Positions 24,857 to 32,641 are shown, counted from the stretch's first letter. The stretch: DNA of 40,157 nt from an uncultured Clostridia bacterium (GCA_945948515.1 CAMFBH010000019.1:1-40157); one strand, 5' to 3'. A program made the numbers and translations. Notes: generated from the letters alone by a model not told the origin.

Positions 24857-26515
24857 ATGGGTAAAAGAATTGATTTAAAAAATGCCACCGTTAAAGAAAT
24901 TATTTCTTTCTCGCTTCTCCCGTTCGGACTTCTTACCATTGTAAATGTTATAGGAAATGCCCTTAATGTTTACTTTTCCGATGTTCTCGGAATCGGTATG
25001 GTTGCAACGGGTATTATTTTGGCAGTAACAAAAATTTGGGACGCTGTTAACGACCCGATGATTGGAATGCTTGTTGACAAAACAAGAACAAAATGGGGAA
25101 AATGCCGTCCTTGGGTTATCAGCATGGCAATTCCGCTTTCGGTTTCGCTTGTGCTTCTTTTCCTCCCCGTTGATTTCGGAGATAAATACGGAACCTTTAC
25201 CGTTTCTCAAATCAACCTTGAAGAAACACTTGCAACTATCGGCAACGGATTTCACATTATTAAAGACACCAGCGGTGAGATTTCAAAGGGCAATTTCTGG
25301 TACGCTGTTTTTGCTTATTTGATTTTCTACACCTTCAACACCGCAGTTGATATTCCTTATCAGAGCTTAACTCCCCTTGTTTTCCCCGAAAGCAAAAGCA
25401 GAGTTAAGGCAATTTCAATCAGCAATATTGTTGGTTCTATCGGAACAATCCTTCCCTCAATCGTTTTCTTCCCGATTGTTTACGCTTTCCCGAACGAAAG
25501 AACCGGCTATATGGTTGCGGCAATTGTTTTCGCTGTTGCGGCAGGTATTCCGATTATTATTTCCTTCTTCGGTATAAAAGAAAAGGTTTACATAAAGCCA
25601 AAGCGCATTAAATATTCAACAACTTTAAAAATTATATTCAAAAACAAAAACATGAAGGTGCTTATTTTAACAGCATTCTTCTCAGCAGTAACAAACCTCG
25701 GTGCCATGTTCCTTATGTACTTTGCAAAATGGAACTGCTACGGAATTTTTGATTTCCCTGCAATAGAGGCTTGGATGAAGAGCCACATCGGTTTTGCCAT
25801 TCCGCTTTCAGAAGAGGGAATTCTTTTCCCCGTTCTCAGCATAAGCAGCGGTATTTCATATATGCTTTCAATGGCTATTATTCCTCCGCTCCTTAAAAAA
25901 TTCGATAAGAAAACTCTTTGGATAGGAATGAGCTTTGTTTTTGCAGTTGCAGATGTGCTTGTTTTCCTTATTTGCATGTATATTTTCCCGTACACCAGCC
26001 CGGACCTTTCTGTTGCAAGAACAGGATTCTTCGTTTACTGCGTTCTCCGTTTCTTCACAAACTTCCCCGTAGGAATGAGTGTAGTTCTTCTGACAGCAAT
26101 CTTTGCCGACACAACGGATATTATTGAAATGGAATCCGGAGAAAGACTTGAAGGCGCAATTTTCTCCTTCAAAAGCCTTGTTAACAAATTCGGAATTGCC
26201 GGCTTCAACCTCGTTATGATGGCTGTTGTTAATGCTTTTGGATACGAAAAGCTTCAATCTCTTGCGGTTAAAAAGGCAGAGCTTGAGGCGGCAGGCCAAA
26301 CTCTTGCAAGAAGCGAGGTTCTTGCTCACACTCCAACTCTTAACGCAATCTTCTTTATGCTCACCGTTCTCGGCGCAATCGGTCTTGTTTTACAGGCTAT
26401 TCCGATGTTCTTCTACAAGTTCGACGAGAACAAGGAAGAAGCTAAGCTTAAAAAATTCAGAGAAGAAAAAGAGGCTGCTCTTCAGGCAGAGCTCGATGCC
26501 GCAGAATCACTTTAA
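24857..26515 (+). CDS. GPH-family glycoside/pentoside/hexuronide:cation symporter
   Basis: A 552-residue MFS transporter of the MelB/XynB-like GPH family. The family signature is DAVNDPMIGMLVDKTRTKW followed by GKCRPWV between the second and third helices, including the Asp residues used for cation coupling. About 12 membrane helices are visible. The protein is longer than usual (450-480), with an insertion after helix 4 (SQINLEETLATIGNGFH region) and a charged Glu/Lys/Ala C-terminal helix. Next to a cytoplasmic arabinofuranosidase, arabino- or xylo-oligosaccharides are a plausible substrate, but that is inference. The start at 24857 is set by AAGGAG; the frame extends upstream through the promoter. 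Confidence 0.88.
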   Translation: MGKRIDLKNATVKEIISFSLLPFGLLTIVNVIGNALNVYFSDVLGIGMVATGIILAVTKIWDAVNDPMIGMLVDKTRTKWGKCRPWVISMAIPLSVSLVLLFLPVDFGDKYGTFTVSQINLEETLATIGNGFHIIKDTSGEISKGNFWYAVFAYLIFYTFNTAVDIPYQSLTPLVFPESKSRVKAISISNIVGSIGTILPSIVFFPIVYAFPNERTGYMVAAIVFAVAAGIPIIISFFGIKEKVYIKPKRIKYSTTLKIIFKNKNMKVLILTAFFSAVTNLGAMFLMYFAKWNCYGIFDFPAIEAWMKSHIGFAIPLSEEGILFPVLSISSGISYMLSMAIIPPLLKKFDKKTLWIGMSFVFAVADVLVFLICMYIFPYTSPDLSVARTGFFVYCVLRFFTNFPVGMSVVLLTAIFADTTDIIEMESGERLEGAIFSFKSLVNKFGIAGFNLVMMAVVNAFGYEKLQSLAVKKAELEAAGQTLARSEVLAHTPTLNAIFFMLTVLGAIGLVLQAIPMFFYKFDENKEEAKLKKFREEKEAALQAELDAAESL

Positions 26516-26540
26516 TTTCTGCAAGCTTACTCAATAATTA

Positions 26541-26568
26541 AAGGGCTTGATACTAATCAAGCCCTTTT
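26541..26568. terminator. Terminator shared by the symporter and birA, overlapping the birA coding end
   Basis: AAGGGCTTGAT pairs perfectly with ATCAAGCCCTT around ACTA. On the plus strand it ends in TTTT. One arm lies inside birA and encodes its last residues (TKGLD and the stop at 26553-26555). The minus-strand tail (TTTAATTATT) is a usable but weaker U-tract. Confidence 0.8.
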
Positions 26569-27518
26569 GTTATATCATATTTTCTGACTGTAATATCTCC
26601 GCTTCTGAGCACGGTTTTTTCGCCGTTCTCTAAAACAATTTCAAGTCCTCCCGTTTCGTCGATGCCTGTTGCTCTTGCGTTGGTTTTTACTCCGTCCTTA
26701 ATAAAATAAATATCCTTGCCGATAATCATGCTCCTGCTTCTGTAATAATCAATAAAATCATTATACGGACTGCATGCAATCTTTAACAGTTCATCTGTTA
26801 TACAGGCGGCAAGCTCACTTCGCTTTATTCCTGCATTAACCGCTCCTGCCGAGCCTGCTTCCCTTGGAAAATTTGTTGTTGTGTTGTTTATGCCTATTCC
26901 GATTATAACGGCATTTACTGTTTGAGTTTCAAAATCGCTTACTGCCTCGGTAAGAATTCCGCAAACCTTAGCCCCGTCAAGATAAACATCGTTTACCCAT
27001 TTGATTTCGGGAGATTTTTTGCAAAGCTTTTCTATTGCTCTGCAAACCGCAACAGCCGCCGCAGTTGTGCTTGTTACTGCATTTTGAAGAGTTGTTTTCG
27101 GAAAAATAACAAGGCTGAAATAAACACCTGTATCCTTTGGGGAATAAAAACTCTTTCCCTGCCTGCCCCTGCCCGCAGTCTGCTCGTTTGAAACAATAAG
27201 AAGCTCCTTATCAAGTCCGTTTGCAAGAAGCCTTTTTGCCTCATTGTTTGTTGAATCAATTGTTTTATAGTAGGCAATATCAATATCGTTTTTAAGATAT
27301 TTTTTGATTTCGCGTTCACTGAGATAGTCATAGCTTTCGGAAAGTATGTAGCCGCGGCTTTTTACGGAATCAATTTGAACTCCGCTTTTTTTCAGGCTGT
27401 TAATTGCTTTCCAAACTGCCGAGCGGGTTACTCCGAAGCGCTCTCCCAATTCCTCACCGGTTACATATTCTCCGTTTGCATTTGAAAGAACACTCATTAT
27501 GCTTTCCTTAAGCTCCAT
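26553..27518 (-). CDS. birA: Bifunctional biotin-[acetyl-CoA-carboxylase] ligase / biotin repressor BirA
   Basis: A 321-residue protein. Residues 1-60 form a winged helix-turn-helix (TGEELGERFGVTRSAVWKAI). The central ligase domain carries the biotinyl-AMP loop GRGRQG (116-121), IKWVNDVYLDGAKVCGIL and GIGINNTT. A small C-terminal SH3-like domain completes it. It attaches biotin to carboxylase carrier protein and can repress biotin genes when bound to biotinyl-AMP. The ATG has a GGGGA ribosome binding site. It is followed by a terminator hairpin that overlaps its own 3' end. It lies downstream of degV on the same strand but behind the degV terminator, so it may have separate transcription or depend on read-through. 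Confidence 0.96.
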   Translation of the reverse strand: MELKESIMSVLSNANGEYVTGEELGERFGVTRSAVWKAINSLKKSGVQIDSVKSRGYILSESYDYLSEREIKKYLKNDIDIAYYKTIDSTNNEAKRLLANGLDKELLIVSNEQTAGRGRQGKSFYSPKDTGVYFSLVIFPKTTLQNAVTSTTAAAVAVCRAIEKLCKKSPEIKWVNDVYLDGAKVCGILTEAVSDFETQTVNAVIIGIGINNTTTNFPREAGSAGAVNAGIKRSELAACITDELLKIACSPYNDFIDYYRSRSMIIGKDIYFIKDGVKTNARATGIDETGGLEIVLENGEKTVLRSGDITVRKYDITKGLD

Positions 27519-27534
27519 AGTATATCCCCTTAAT

Positions 27535-27562
27535 CAAAAAAGGCGACAAACGCCGCCTTTGA
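27535..27562 (-). terminator. Intrinsic terminator of degV
   Basis: On the minus strand AAAGGCG pairs with CGCCTTT, with a T-run directly after. It lies between the degV stop and the birA ribosome binding site. Confidence 0.78.
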
Positions 27563-27564
27563 AT

Positions 27565-28416
27565 TTATTTTAAAATATAGAAAACAGCAACGGTTTTAGG
27601 TCCGCAATGCGAGCTGATTACACAGCCTGCATCTGCTTCAATTATTTCTCCCCATTTGCCTTTGGCTTCAAACACACCTCTTGCATATGAAGAAACGCTC
27701 GACAAAATCTGACCGCTGTTTGCAAAAACAATTCTGCTTTTATCTATTTTAGATGCATTTTCAAGACAGTCGTCGATATACTGCCTATAAACGAGCTCGG
27801 ATTTTCCGCGGTACTTTTTTGCAACATCAAGCTTACCCTCGGAATTAACGGCAATACTCGGCTTAATTCCGAGAACATTTGCTCCGAATTTAGTAAGAGC
27901 AGAGCATCTTCCGCCCTTGTAGAGATATTCCATGCTGTTGATAACAAATGTTGTTCTAACCTTAGGAACAAGAGATTCAACATTTTTTGCAATTTTTTTT
28001 GCATCCCATTTTTTATCTCTGAAATCGCAGGCTTTAAGAACAAGAAGCCCCATTCCCATGCAAAGCGATTTACTGTCTATGCAATAAACGCCGCTGAACT
28101 CCTCGGCAACCATTTTTGCATTTGAAAAACTTGAGGAAATTCCCGAAGAAAGTCCGATATGAACAACCTCGCAGCCCTCGGAAGTATATTTGGAAAAAAC
28201 ATCGTAATAATCCGACGGGGGAACGGCAGCGGTTTTCGGCATATCCTTATTTTCCGAGCAGTACTTATAAATATCGCCGGGATTGATATCCATTCCGTCT
28301 TTATATGAGCTTGCTCCAAGCAGAATTGAAAGCGGAATAATTTTTATATCTCTTTTTTCAACTATGTCCTTTGGCAAATCGCACGGAGAATCCGCTGTTA
28401 TTATTACATTTTTCAA
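27565..28416 (-). CDS. DegV-family fatty-acid-binding protein
   Basis: A 283-residue DegV protein; the family binds fatty acids and, in Firmicutes as FakB, hands them to the kinase FakA. Signatures: VIITADSPCDLPK at the N-terminus, PLSILLGASSYKDG, the ligand-pocket HIGLSSGISSSFSNA and SHCGPKTVAVFYI at the C-terminus. The open frame extends to 28485, but that part overlaps a promoter (28457-28485). GGAGGAG followed 8 nt later by TTG at 28416 gives the N-terminus MKNVIITADS, which fits the family, so TTG is the chosen start. No fakA gene is nearby. Confidence 0.92.
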   Translation of the reverse strand: MKNVIITADSPCDLPKDIVEKRDIKIIPLSILLGASSYKDGMDINPGDIYKYCSENKDMPKTAAVPPSDYYDVFSKYTSEGCEVVHIGLSSGISSSFSNAKMVAEEFSGVYCIDSKSLCMGMGLLVLKACDFRDKKWDAKKIAKNVESLVPKVRTTFVINSMEYLYKGGRCSALTKFGANVLGIKPSIAVNSEGKLDVAKKYRGKSELVYRQYIDDCLENASKIDKSRIVFANSGQILSSVSSYARGVFEAKGKWGEIIEADAGCVISSHCGPKTVAVFYILK

Positions 28417-28456
28417 AAAAAGCTCCTCCGTTTCTACCTTAAAAATAAACATTGAA

Positions 28457-28485
28457 ATTATAACACACCCTATTACACAAATCAA
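28457..28485 (-). promoter_or_regulatory. Promoter for degV
   Basis: On the minus strand TTGATT (28485-28480), 17 nt ending in TGT, and TATAAT (28462-28457). It overlaps the upstream in-frame ATG codons of the degV frame, which rules them out as starts for this transcript. Confidence 0.75.
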
Positions 28486-28506
28486 TAACTACATATATTA
28501 TGTGTA

Positions 28507-29775
28507 TTAAACACCATATTTAACGGAAAGTGTCTTAATTTCTGTAATATTATATTCCTTATCGAAATAAATTGTTAAAGTTCTGTCTTTGCTTTTATTG
28601 TTTATTTCACATCCGTTTTCGATAGAATAGCTGCTTTCAAGATTTTCATTTATAACAACGGTATATTCCGAACTGTTTGCAGGCCCCTTCCCGAAAGTAA
28701 ATTTTTCACCAACCGTTAAAACAATTTTATCCTGACTTATTAAAACGCTTTTAACATATTTCATTTCACCGCCGAACGAGGAAAAATCAATTCTCTGTGA
28801 GGAATCTTGCAGTGCAAAGCTACCGCTGAGCCAGGTTATAACCTTATCCTGAGAAAACGAAGCAGGTGCAAAGTTTTTAATTTCACAGCTCCACGGCTGA
28901 ACCGCTTCGGTATTAGGGCTTGTTACGCGGTTGCCCTCGCTTGCATTAAAGGTTACACTTCCTTTAACGATTTTAAACTTTTTACCTTCCATTTTGAATT
29001 CGCAGTGGATACTGCCCGGAATCTGCGGCTCATTAATTCCTTCATAATATGCAATCGCCTCAATATCAAGACAGATTTTACTGTTTTCACCCACATAATA
29101 ATAACCGTTTCCGAACTCCCACCTACTGAGCTTACAATACTGAGCGTTCTTCATCGGAGCGAGTGCATAGGCTGTGTAGCAATCCTTAGCAATTCCTGTT
29201 TCTACATCATATGAAATGCTCTTTTCGGTTTGCGTTGTCATTGCAAACTGAAGTCTTTTGGGGGTTGAAACAAGCTGGCTGAACTCACATCTTATAGATT
29301 GGCTGAAAATCGAAGTCCATAATGCGCGGTCCGCATAGGTCAATTCAAATGTTGCGGGCGAGGTTTCCTCGTTAATCTGAATGATATAGAGCTCATACAC
29401 GCCTTTTCCCGTAAATTCATCCTTGCCGCAATATGCTTTAACAACAATATCGTTTTTACCGTCACCGTTCATATCGGTATAGAGCATTTCGGGATTTTCA
29501 AAGCTGATTTTATTACTCCAATCAGAAAACTCCTCGCGAGTTCCTTTATAATCAAGAATAACGCTTTTTCCTGTGTAGTAAATAAAAATATTTTCACTTT
29601 CAATTCCTGCCAGCAAAATATCTTTGTTCCGATTCTTTTTTTCGGCATTTTCGGGAACGCTGACAGTTGTTAAATCCTTTTCGATTTCGGGAACATAAAC
29701 ATAATGATGGTATGCAATTCCGACTGCCGAAAAAACAACAATCAGCGCAATAAGAATTTTAACAAAATTTCTCAT
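28507..29775 (-). CDS. Membrane-anchored extracytoplasmic protein of unknown function
   Basis: A 422-residue protein that I do not recognise. Residues 4-26 form one hydrophobic segment after a short basic N-terminus (signal anchor, no lipobox cysteine), so the rest should be outside the cell. Near residue 100, DMNGDGKNDIVV resembles the calcium-binding loop of FG-GAP/VCBS-like repeats. The remainder looks beta-rich, with repeated short hydrophobic strands and no catalytic motif that I can name. It begins 4 nt after the HAD gene and is the last gene of the lexA-mrp-comEB-HAD group. It has only a weak ribosome binding site, suggesting coupling to the gene before it. Confidence 0.75.
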   Translation of the reverse strand: MRNFVKILIALIVVFSAVGIAYHHYVYVPEIEKDLTTVSVPENAEKKNRNKDILLAGIESENIFIYYTGKSVILDYKGTREEFSDWSNKISFENPEMLYTDMNGDGKNDIVVKAYCGKDEFTGKGVYELYIIQINEETSPATFELTYADRALWTSIFSQSIRCEFSQLVSTPKRLQFAMTTQTEKSISYDVETGIAKDCYTAYALAPMKNAQYCKLSRWEFGNGYYYVGENSKICLDIEAIAYYEGINEPQIPGSIHCEFKMEGKKFKIVKGSVTFNASEGNRVTSPNTEAVQPWSCEIKNFAPASFSQDKVITWLSGSFALQDSSQRIDFSSFGGEMKYVKSVLISQDKIVLTVGEKFTFGKGPANSSEYTVVINENLESSYSIENGCEINNKSKDRTLTIYFDKEYNITEIKTLSVKYGV

Positions 29776-29779
29776 AAAA

Positions 29780-30376
29780 TCAACTTACTTTATAAACATC
29801 TTTATACTCGAACAAAATCCGTTCTCCGCCTTTTTTAACATTAAAACATCTTTTTCCGAGAGAAAAAATCGGTCTGTCGTGCTTTAGCGAATCCGAATAA
29901 ACATCGCACACGGTTACATCTTTTTCGAGAAACTCCTCGCGAAATCTTCTTACCTTTTCCTCATCGCGGCAGTTTTCGCCTATGATAACACCATTTTTGT
30001 CGTGCCTTGTACATATTAATTTTTCAAAGCCGAGCCTTTTTTGAATTTCAGCAAGCAAAAAATCGGGAGATGCGCTGATAACGCACGCATATCGCTTTCT
30101 GTTTTCGCTGAGAAACCAATCAAAAACCTGCTTTTCATGTCTGTTCCAAAACGCACAAACCGCTTTTTCAACAGGCAAAACCATAATGAAGCAGAAAAAA
30201 ACCTTTTTAAACTGAGTAAAGCTTATTATTTTTAGAATAAGAAGAATTGCACAAATAAGCTGAAACGGTACAAAAAGTATTATCCACGGATAACGCAGCA
30301 TGCAAAAGCCCCAAAAAAGGGAGCCGCTGTCAAACGGAACAACCGTTTTGTCAAAATCGTAGATATCAAGCTCCAT
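29780..30376 (-). CDS. HAD-superfamily (IB) phosphatase
   Basis: A 198-residue HAD hydrolase. Motif I is D7-F-D9-K-T; motif II is ISAS in VISASPDFLLAE; a lysine lies in RDEEKVRRF; the acidic motif is DVYSDSLKHD. That pattern fits subfamily IB (SerB-like or phosphatidylglycerophosphatase-like). The cap region (about 20-70) is very hydrophobic, with two stretches that could sit in or on the membrane (YPWIILFVPFQLICAILLIL), unusual for soluble SerB. A lipid or membrane-linked phosphate substrate is possible; serine synthesis is a weaker alternative. The ATG overlaps the comEB stop (TAATG). Confidence 0.8.
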   Translation of the reverse strand: MELDIYDFDKTVVPFDSGSLFWGFCMLRYPWIILFVPFQLICAILLILKIISFTQFKKVFFCFIMVLPVEKAVCAFWNRHEKQVFDWFLSENRKRYACVISASPDFLLAEIQKRLGFEKLICTRHDKNGVIIGENCRDEEKVRRFREEFLEKDVTVCDVYSDSLKHDRPIFSLGKRCFNVKKGGERILFEYKDVYKVS

Positions 30377-30876
30377 TAAATATCCTCCTCTCTAAAGGAT
30401 ATGTTGAGCTTTTCTCTTTTCATTTTGAGCTGAGTGAGCTTAACCCCCGCCGCGTTCAACATTTTTTTGCTTGCAAAAACGCCGTCTGTGTTTGCATATT
30501 TATCCGATATGTAGATAACCTCCGTTATCCCGCTTTGAATAATCGCCTTTGCACACTCGTTACAGGGAAACAGAGCAACATATATTCTGCATCCCGCAAG
30601 GCTTCTGCCTCCGGCATTCAAAATCGCGTTAAGCTCTGCGTGGCAAACAAAGGGATACTTTGTGTCCGACTGCTTTTCGCCCTGTCTGTTCCACGGAAAA
30701 TCATCGTCGCTGCAACCGCGCGGAAATCCGTTATAGCCAACGCTCATTATTCTGTTTTCGGAATTAACTATACACGCGCCGACCTGAGTGCTTGGGTCCT
30801 TGCTCCTTTGAGATGACAAAATTGCAATCCCCATAAAATATTCATCCCAGCTTATATAATCTGCTCTTTTAGACAT
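30376..30876 (-). CDS. comEB: Deoxycytidylate (dCMP) deaminase, ComEB-like
   Basis: A 166-residue zinc deaminase converting dCMP to dUMP for dTTP synthesis. The zinc site is H79-A-E81 in VCHAELNAI with P104-C-N-E-C108 in FPCNECAKAI; the N-terminal SKDPSTQVGACIV and YNGFPRG are typical of the dCMP deaminase/ComEB family. A strong AAGGAG ribosome binding site precedes the ATG. It lies 12 nt after mrp and is coupled to the HAD gene. Position in a lexA-led operon suggests it could rise during DNA damage, which is inference. Confidence 0.94.
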   Translation of the reverse strand: MSKRADYISWDEYFMGIAILSSQRSKDPSTQVGACIVNSENRIMSVGYNGFPRGCSDDDFPWNRQGEKQSDTKYPFVCHAELNAILNAGGRSLAGCRIYVALFPCNECAKAIIQSGITEVIYISDKYANTDGVFASKKMLNAAGVKLTQLKMKREKLNISFREEDI

Positions 30877-30888
30877 TCTTCTCTCTCC

Positions 30889-31707
30889 TTAAAGCAGAGC
30901 ACTGACAAAATCGTTCAGCTCATCCGCATTCACATTTTCAACCATTCCCCTGTCAACAAGCCTGTTGATTTCGGGGTCAATACCGAGCTTTGCAAGAACG
31001 GGAACACCGTTTTCCTTTGCCGCTTCATCTACGCTGCTTTCACCGAAAATACTATGCTTAGCGCCGCATTCGGAGCAAACAAAATAGCTCATATTTTCTA
31101 TAATTCCCAAAACGGGAACATTCATTATTTCCGCCATTTTAAGAGCTTTGTTTACTATCATTTTAACAAGCTCCTGCGGAGTTGTTACAACAACAATTCC
31201 GTTTATCGGCAGGCTTTTGAAAACGGTGAGCGCAGCATCGCCTGTTCCGGGGGGCATATCTACAAAAAGATAATCAAGCTCTCCCCAGTTGACATCGCTC
31301 CAAAACTGCTCAATAACTCCGCTGATAATAGGTCCTCTCCAAACAACAGGAGCATTTTCATCCTCAAGCAGAAGATTTATACTCATCATTTTAATTCCGA
31401 GCCTTGATTCTCCGGGAATTATTCCCTTTTCATCCTGCATTGCTTTTGTGTGAACTCCGAAGGATTTTGGAATGCTCGGTCCTGTAATATCAGCATCGAG
31501 GATACCTACCTTAAGCCCTGCCTTTGCACATTTCTGCGCTATAAGGCTTGTTACAAGGCTCTTTCCAACGCCGCCTTTTCCGCTAACAATTCCTATAACC
31601 TTTTTAACATTTGAAAATTTATTCTGCTCCTTAACAGTGCTCTGCTGTGTTCTTTGAGAACAGCTTGCATTGCAACTTGAGCAATCATGAGAACAGTTTT
31701 CGCTCAT
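30889..31707 (-). CDS. mrp: Mrp/NBP35-family ATP-binding Fe-S carrier protein
   Basis: A 272-residue deviant-Walker P-loop ATPase for iron-sulphur cluster carriage. The P-loop is SGKGGVGKS (42-50), followed by DADITGPSIP and the FVDMPPGTGDAAL switch. The bridging cysteine pair is C211-SE-C214. An extra N-terminal cysteine cluster (C5, C9, C12, C16) is as in NBP35-type proteins. The ATG follows a GGTGGAG ribosome binding site, 15 nt after the lexA stop. Clients are unknown, but [4Fe-4S] enzymes in the window such as NfnB are examples of possible targets. Confidence 0.95.
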   Translation of the reverse strand: MSENCSHDCSSCNASCSQRTQQSTVKEQNKFSNVKKVIGIVSGKGGVGKSLVTSLIAQKCAKAGLKVGILDADITGPSIPKSFGVHTKAMQDEKGIIPGESRLGIKMMSINLLLEDENAPVVWRGPIISGVIEQFWSDVNWGELDYLFVDMPPGTGDAALTVFKSLPINGIVVVTTPQELVKMIVNKALKMAEIMNVPVLGIIENMSYFVCSECGAKHSIFGESSVDEAAKENGVPVLAKLGIDPEINRLVDRGMVENVNADELNDFVSALL

Positions 31708-31722
31708 TTTTTCTCCACCTTT

Positions 31723-32319
31723 TTAATAGTTTCTTATAAGAGCCTTAACTCTTCCGAGAATTCTAACCTCGTTTACAATTATGGGCTCATAGCTGTCATT
31801 TTCCGGCTGAAGCCTGAAATGACCGTTTTCCTTATAGAAGGTTTTAACAGTTGCTTCGTCGCCTACAAGCGCAACAACAATTTCGCCGTTTTGGGCAACA
31901 GATGTCTGCTCGATAACAACGATATCTCCCTCGCAAATCGCCGCATTTATCATTGAATCGCCCTTAACCCGAAGAGCAAACAGTTTTTTCCCCGCAAAGC
32001 TTTTTGAATCGGAAAAGGGAATATAATCCTCTATCTCCTCAACAGCAAGAATGGGCTGACCTGCGCGAACTGTTCCGACAAGGGGAATATGATAGGTGTG
32101 CGCCGTGTGGCTCGCTATTCTTATTGTTCTTTTTAAATTTGGGTCTTTTTCAATATATCCTGCTTTTTCAAGCGCTTTTAGATTGTAGTGAACGCTTGAT
32201 GTTGAGCGCAGACCGACAGCTTCTCCGATTTCACGCACCGACGGCGCAACGCCTCTTTCCGAAATAACATCCTTAATATAATCAAAAACCGCTTTTTGCG
32301 TTTGAGTGAGCTGTTCCGT
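31723..32319 (-). CDS. lexA: SOS repressor LexA, with no standard start codon at its expected N-terminus
   Basis: Expected length is 198 residues. An N-terminal winged helix (LTQTQKAVFDYIKDVIS; PSVREIGEAVGLRSTSSVHY) is followed by the S24 self-cleavage domain: the cleavage site A86-G87 in VGTVRAGQP, catalytic S122 in VKGDSMINA and K159 in DEATVKTFY. The first ATG/GTG/TTG in frame is GTG at 32238, which would remove the first helix. The conserved frame continues upstream to an ACG (32319-32317) that sits 7 nt behind GGAGG, precisely where an ATG should be. I therefore call the start there: either a rare ACG start or a T-to-C change or error. It heads lexA-mrp-comEB-HAD-unknown and has an SOS-like operator over its -35. 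Confidence 0.88.
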   Translation of the reverse strand, partial: TEQLTQTQKAVFDYIKDVISERGVAPSVREIGEAVGLRSTSSVHYNLKALEKAGYIEKDPNLKRTIRIASHTAHTYHIPLVGTVRAGQPILAVEEIEDYIPFSDSKSFAGKKLFALRVKGDSMINAAICEGDIVVIEQTSVAQNGEIVVALVGDEATVKTFYKENGHFRLQPENDSYEPIIVNEVRILGRVKALIRNY

Positions 32320-32358
32320 AAAACCACCTCCGTTTTAAACCGTTCAGATCTTATGCTA

Positions 32359-32387
32359 ATTGTACCATTAAAAAAAAGCAATGTCAA
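32359..32387 (-). promoter_or_regulatory. lexA operon promoter
   Basis: On the minus strand TTGACA (32387-32382), 17 nt, TACAAT (32364-32359), about 40 nt ahead of the lexA start region. Confidence 0.85.
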
Positions 32388-32399
32388 ACGAATGTTTGA
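32384..32399 (-). promoter_or_regulatory. LexA-box-like operator
   Basis: A perfect 16 nt palindrome, TCAAAC-ATTC-GTTTGA on the minus strand, overlaps the lexA -35. It resembles the Gram-positive SOS box CGAAC-N4-GTTCG but with AAAC/GTTT half-sites. The position fits autorepression. Confidence 0.65.
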
Positions 32400-32434
32400 A
32401 CAAATCTTCTTTTCAAAAAAATTTTAAAAAAGTG

Positions 32435-32463
32435 TTGACAAAATATAATATATAAGATATAAT
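32435..32463 (+). promoter_or_regulatory. Consensus promoter for tRNA-Met and tRNA-Glu
   Basis: TTGACA (32435-32440) and TATAAT (32458-32463), 17 nt spacer, about 25 nt ahead of the tRNA. Confidence 0.85.
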
Positions 32464-32487
32464 CTCTTTTGCGTATTAAGCCTATAT

Positions 32488-32564
32488 GGCTGTATAGCTC
32501 AGTTGGCTAGAGCATGCGGTTCATACCCGCAGTGTCATTGGTTCAAATCCAATTACAGCCACCA
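32488..32564 (+). tRNA. tRNA-Met (CAT), probably elongator
   Basis: Acceptor stem GGCTGTA/TACAGCC, D arm with AGTTGGCTAGAG, anticodon stem TGCGG/CCGCA with loop TTCATAC (anticodon CAT), T arm with GGTTCAAATCC, and an encoded CCA. The anticodon stem lacks the GGG/CCC pairs of the initiator and the acceptor starts with a G-C pair, so it is not initiator. The GGTTCATACCCG context resembles elongator Met more than lysidine-modified tRNA-Ile2. Confidence 0.93.
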
Positions 32565-32566
32565 AC

Positions 32567-32641
32567 GGCCCGGTGGTCAAGAGGTTAAGACACCGCCCTT
32601 TCACGGCGGTAACACGAGTTCAATTCTCGTCCGGGTCACCA
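32567..32641 (+). tRNA. tRNA-Glu (TTC)
   Basis: Acceptor stem GGCCCGG/CCGGGTC (one G-U), anticodon stem CCGCC/GGCGG with loop CTTTCAC (anticodon TTC), T loop TTCAATT, encoded CCA. It lies 2 nt after tRNA-Met and is co-transcribed. Confidence 0.95.

Noticed and set aside
29780-30376. serB phosphoserine phosphatase completing the serine pathway
   Set aside because: HAD motifs fit the superfamily, but the hydrophobic cap and distance from serC-serA do not support SerB specifically.
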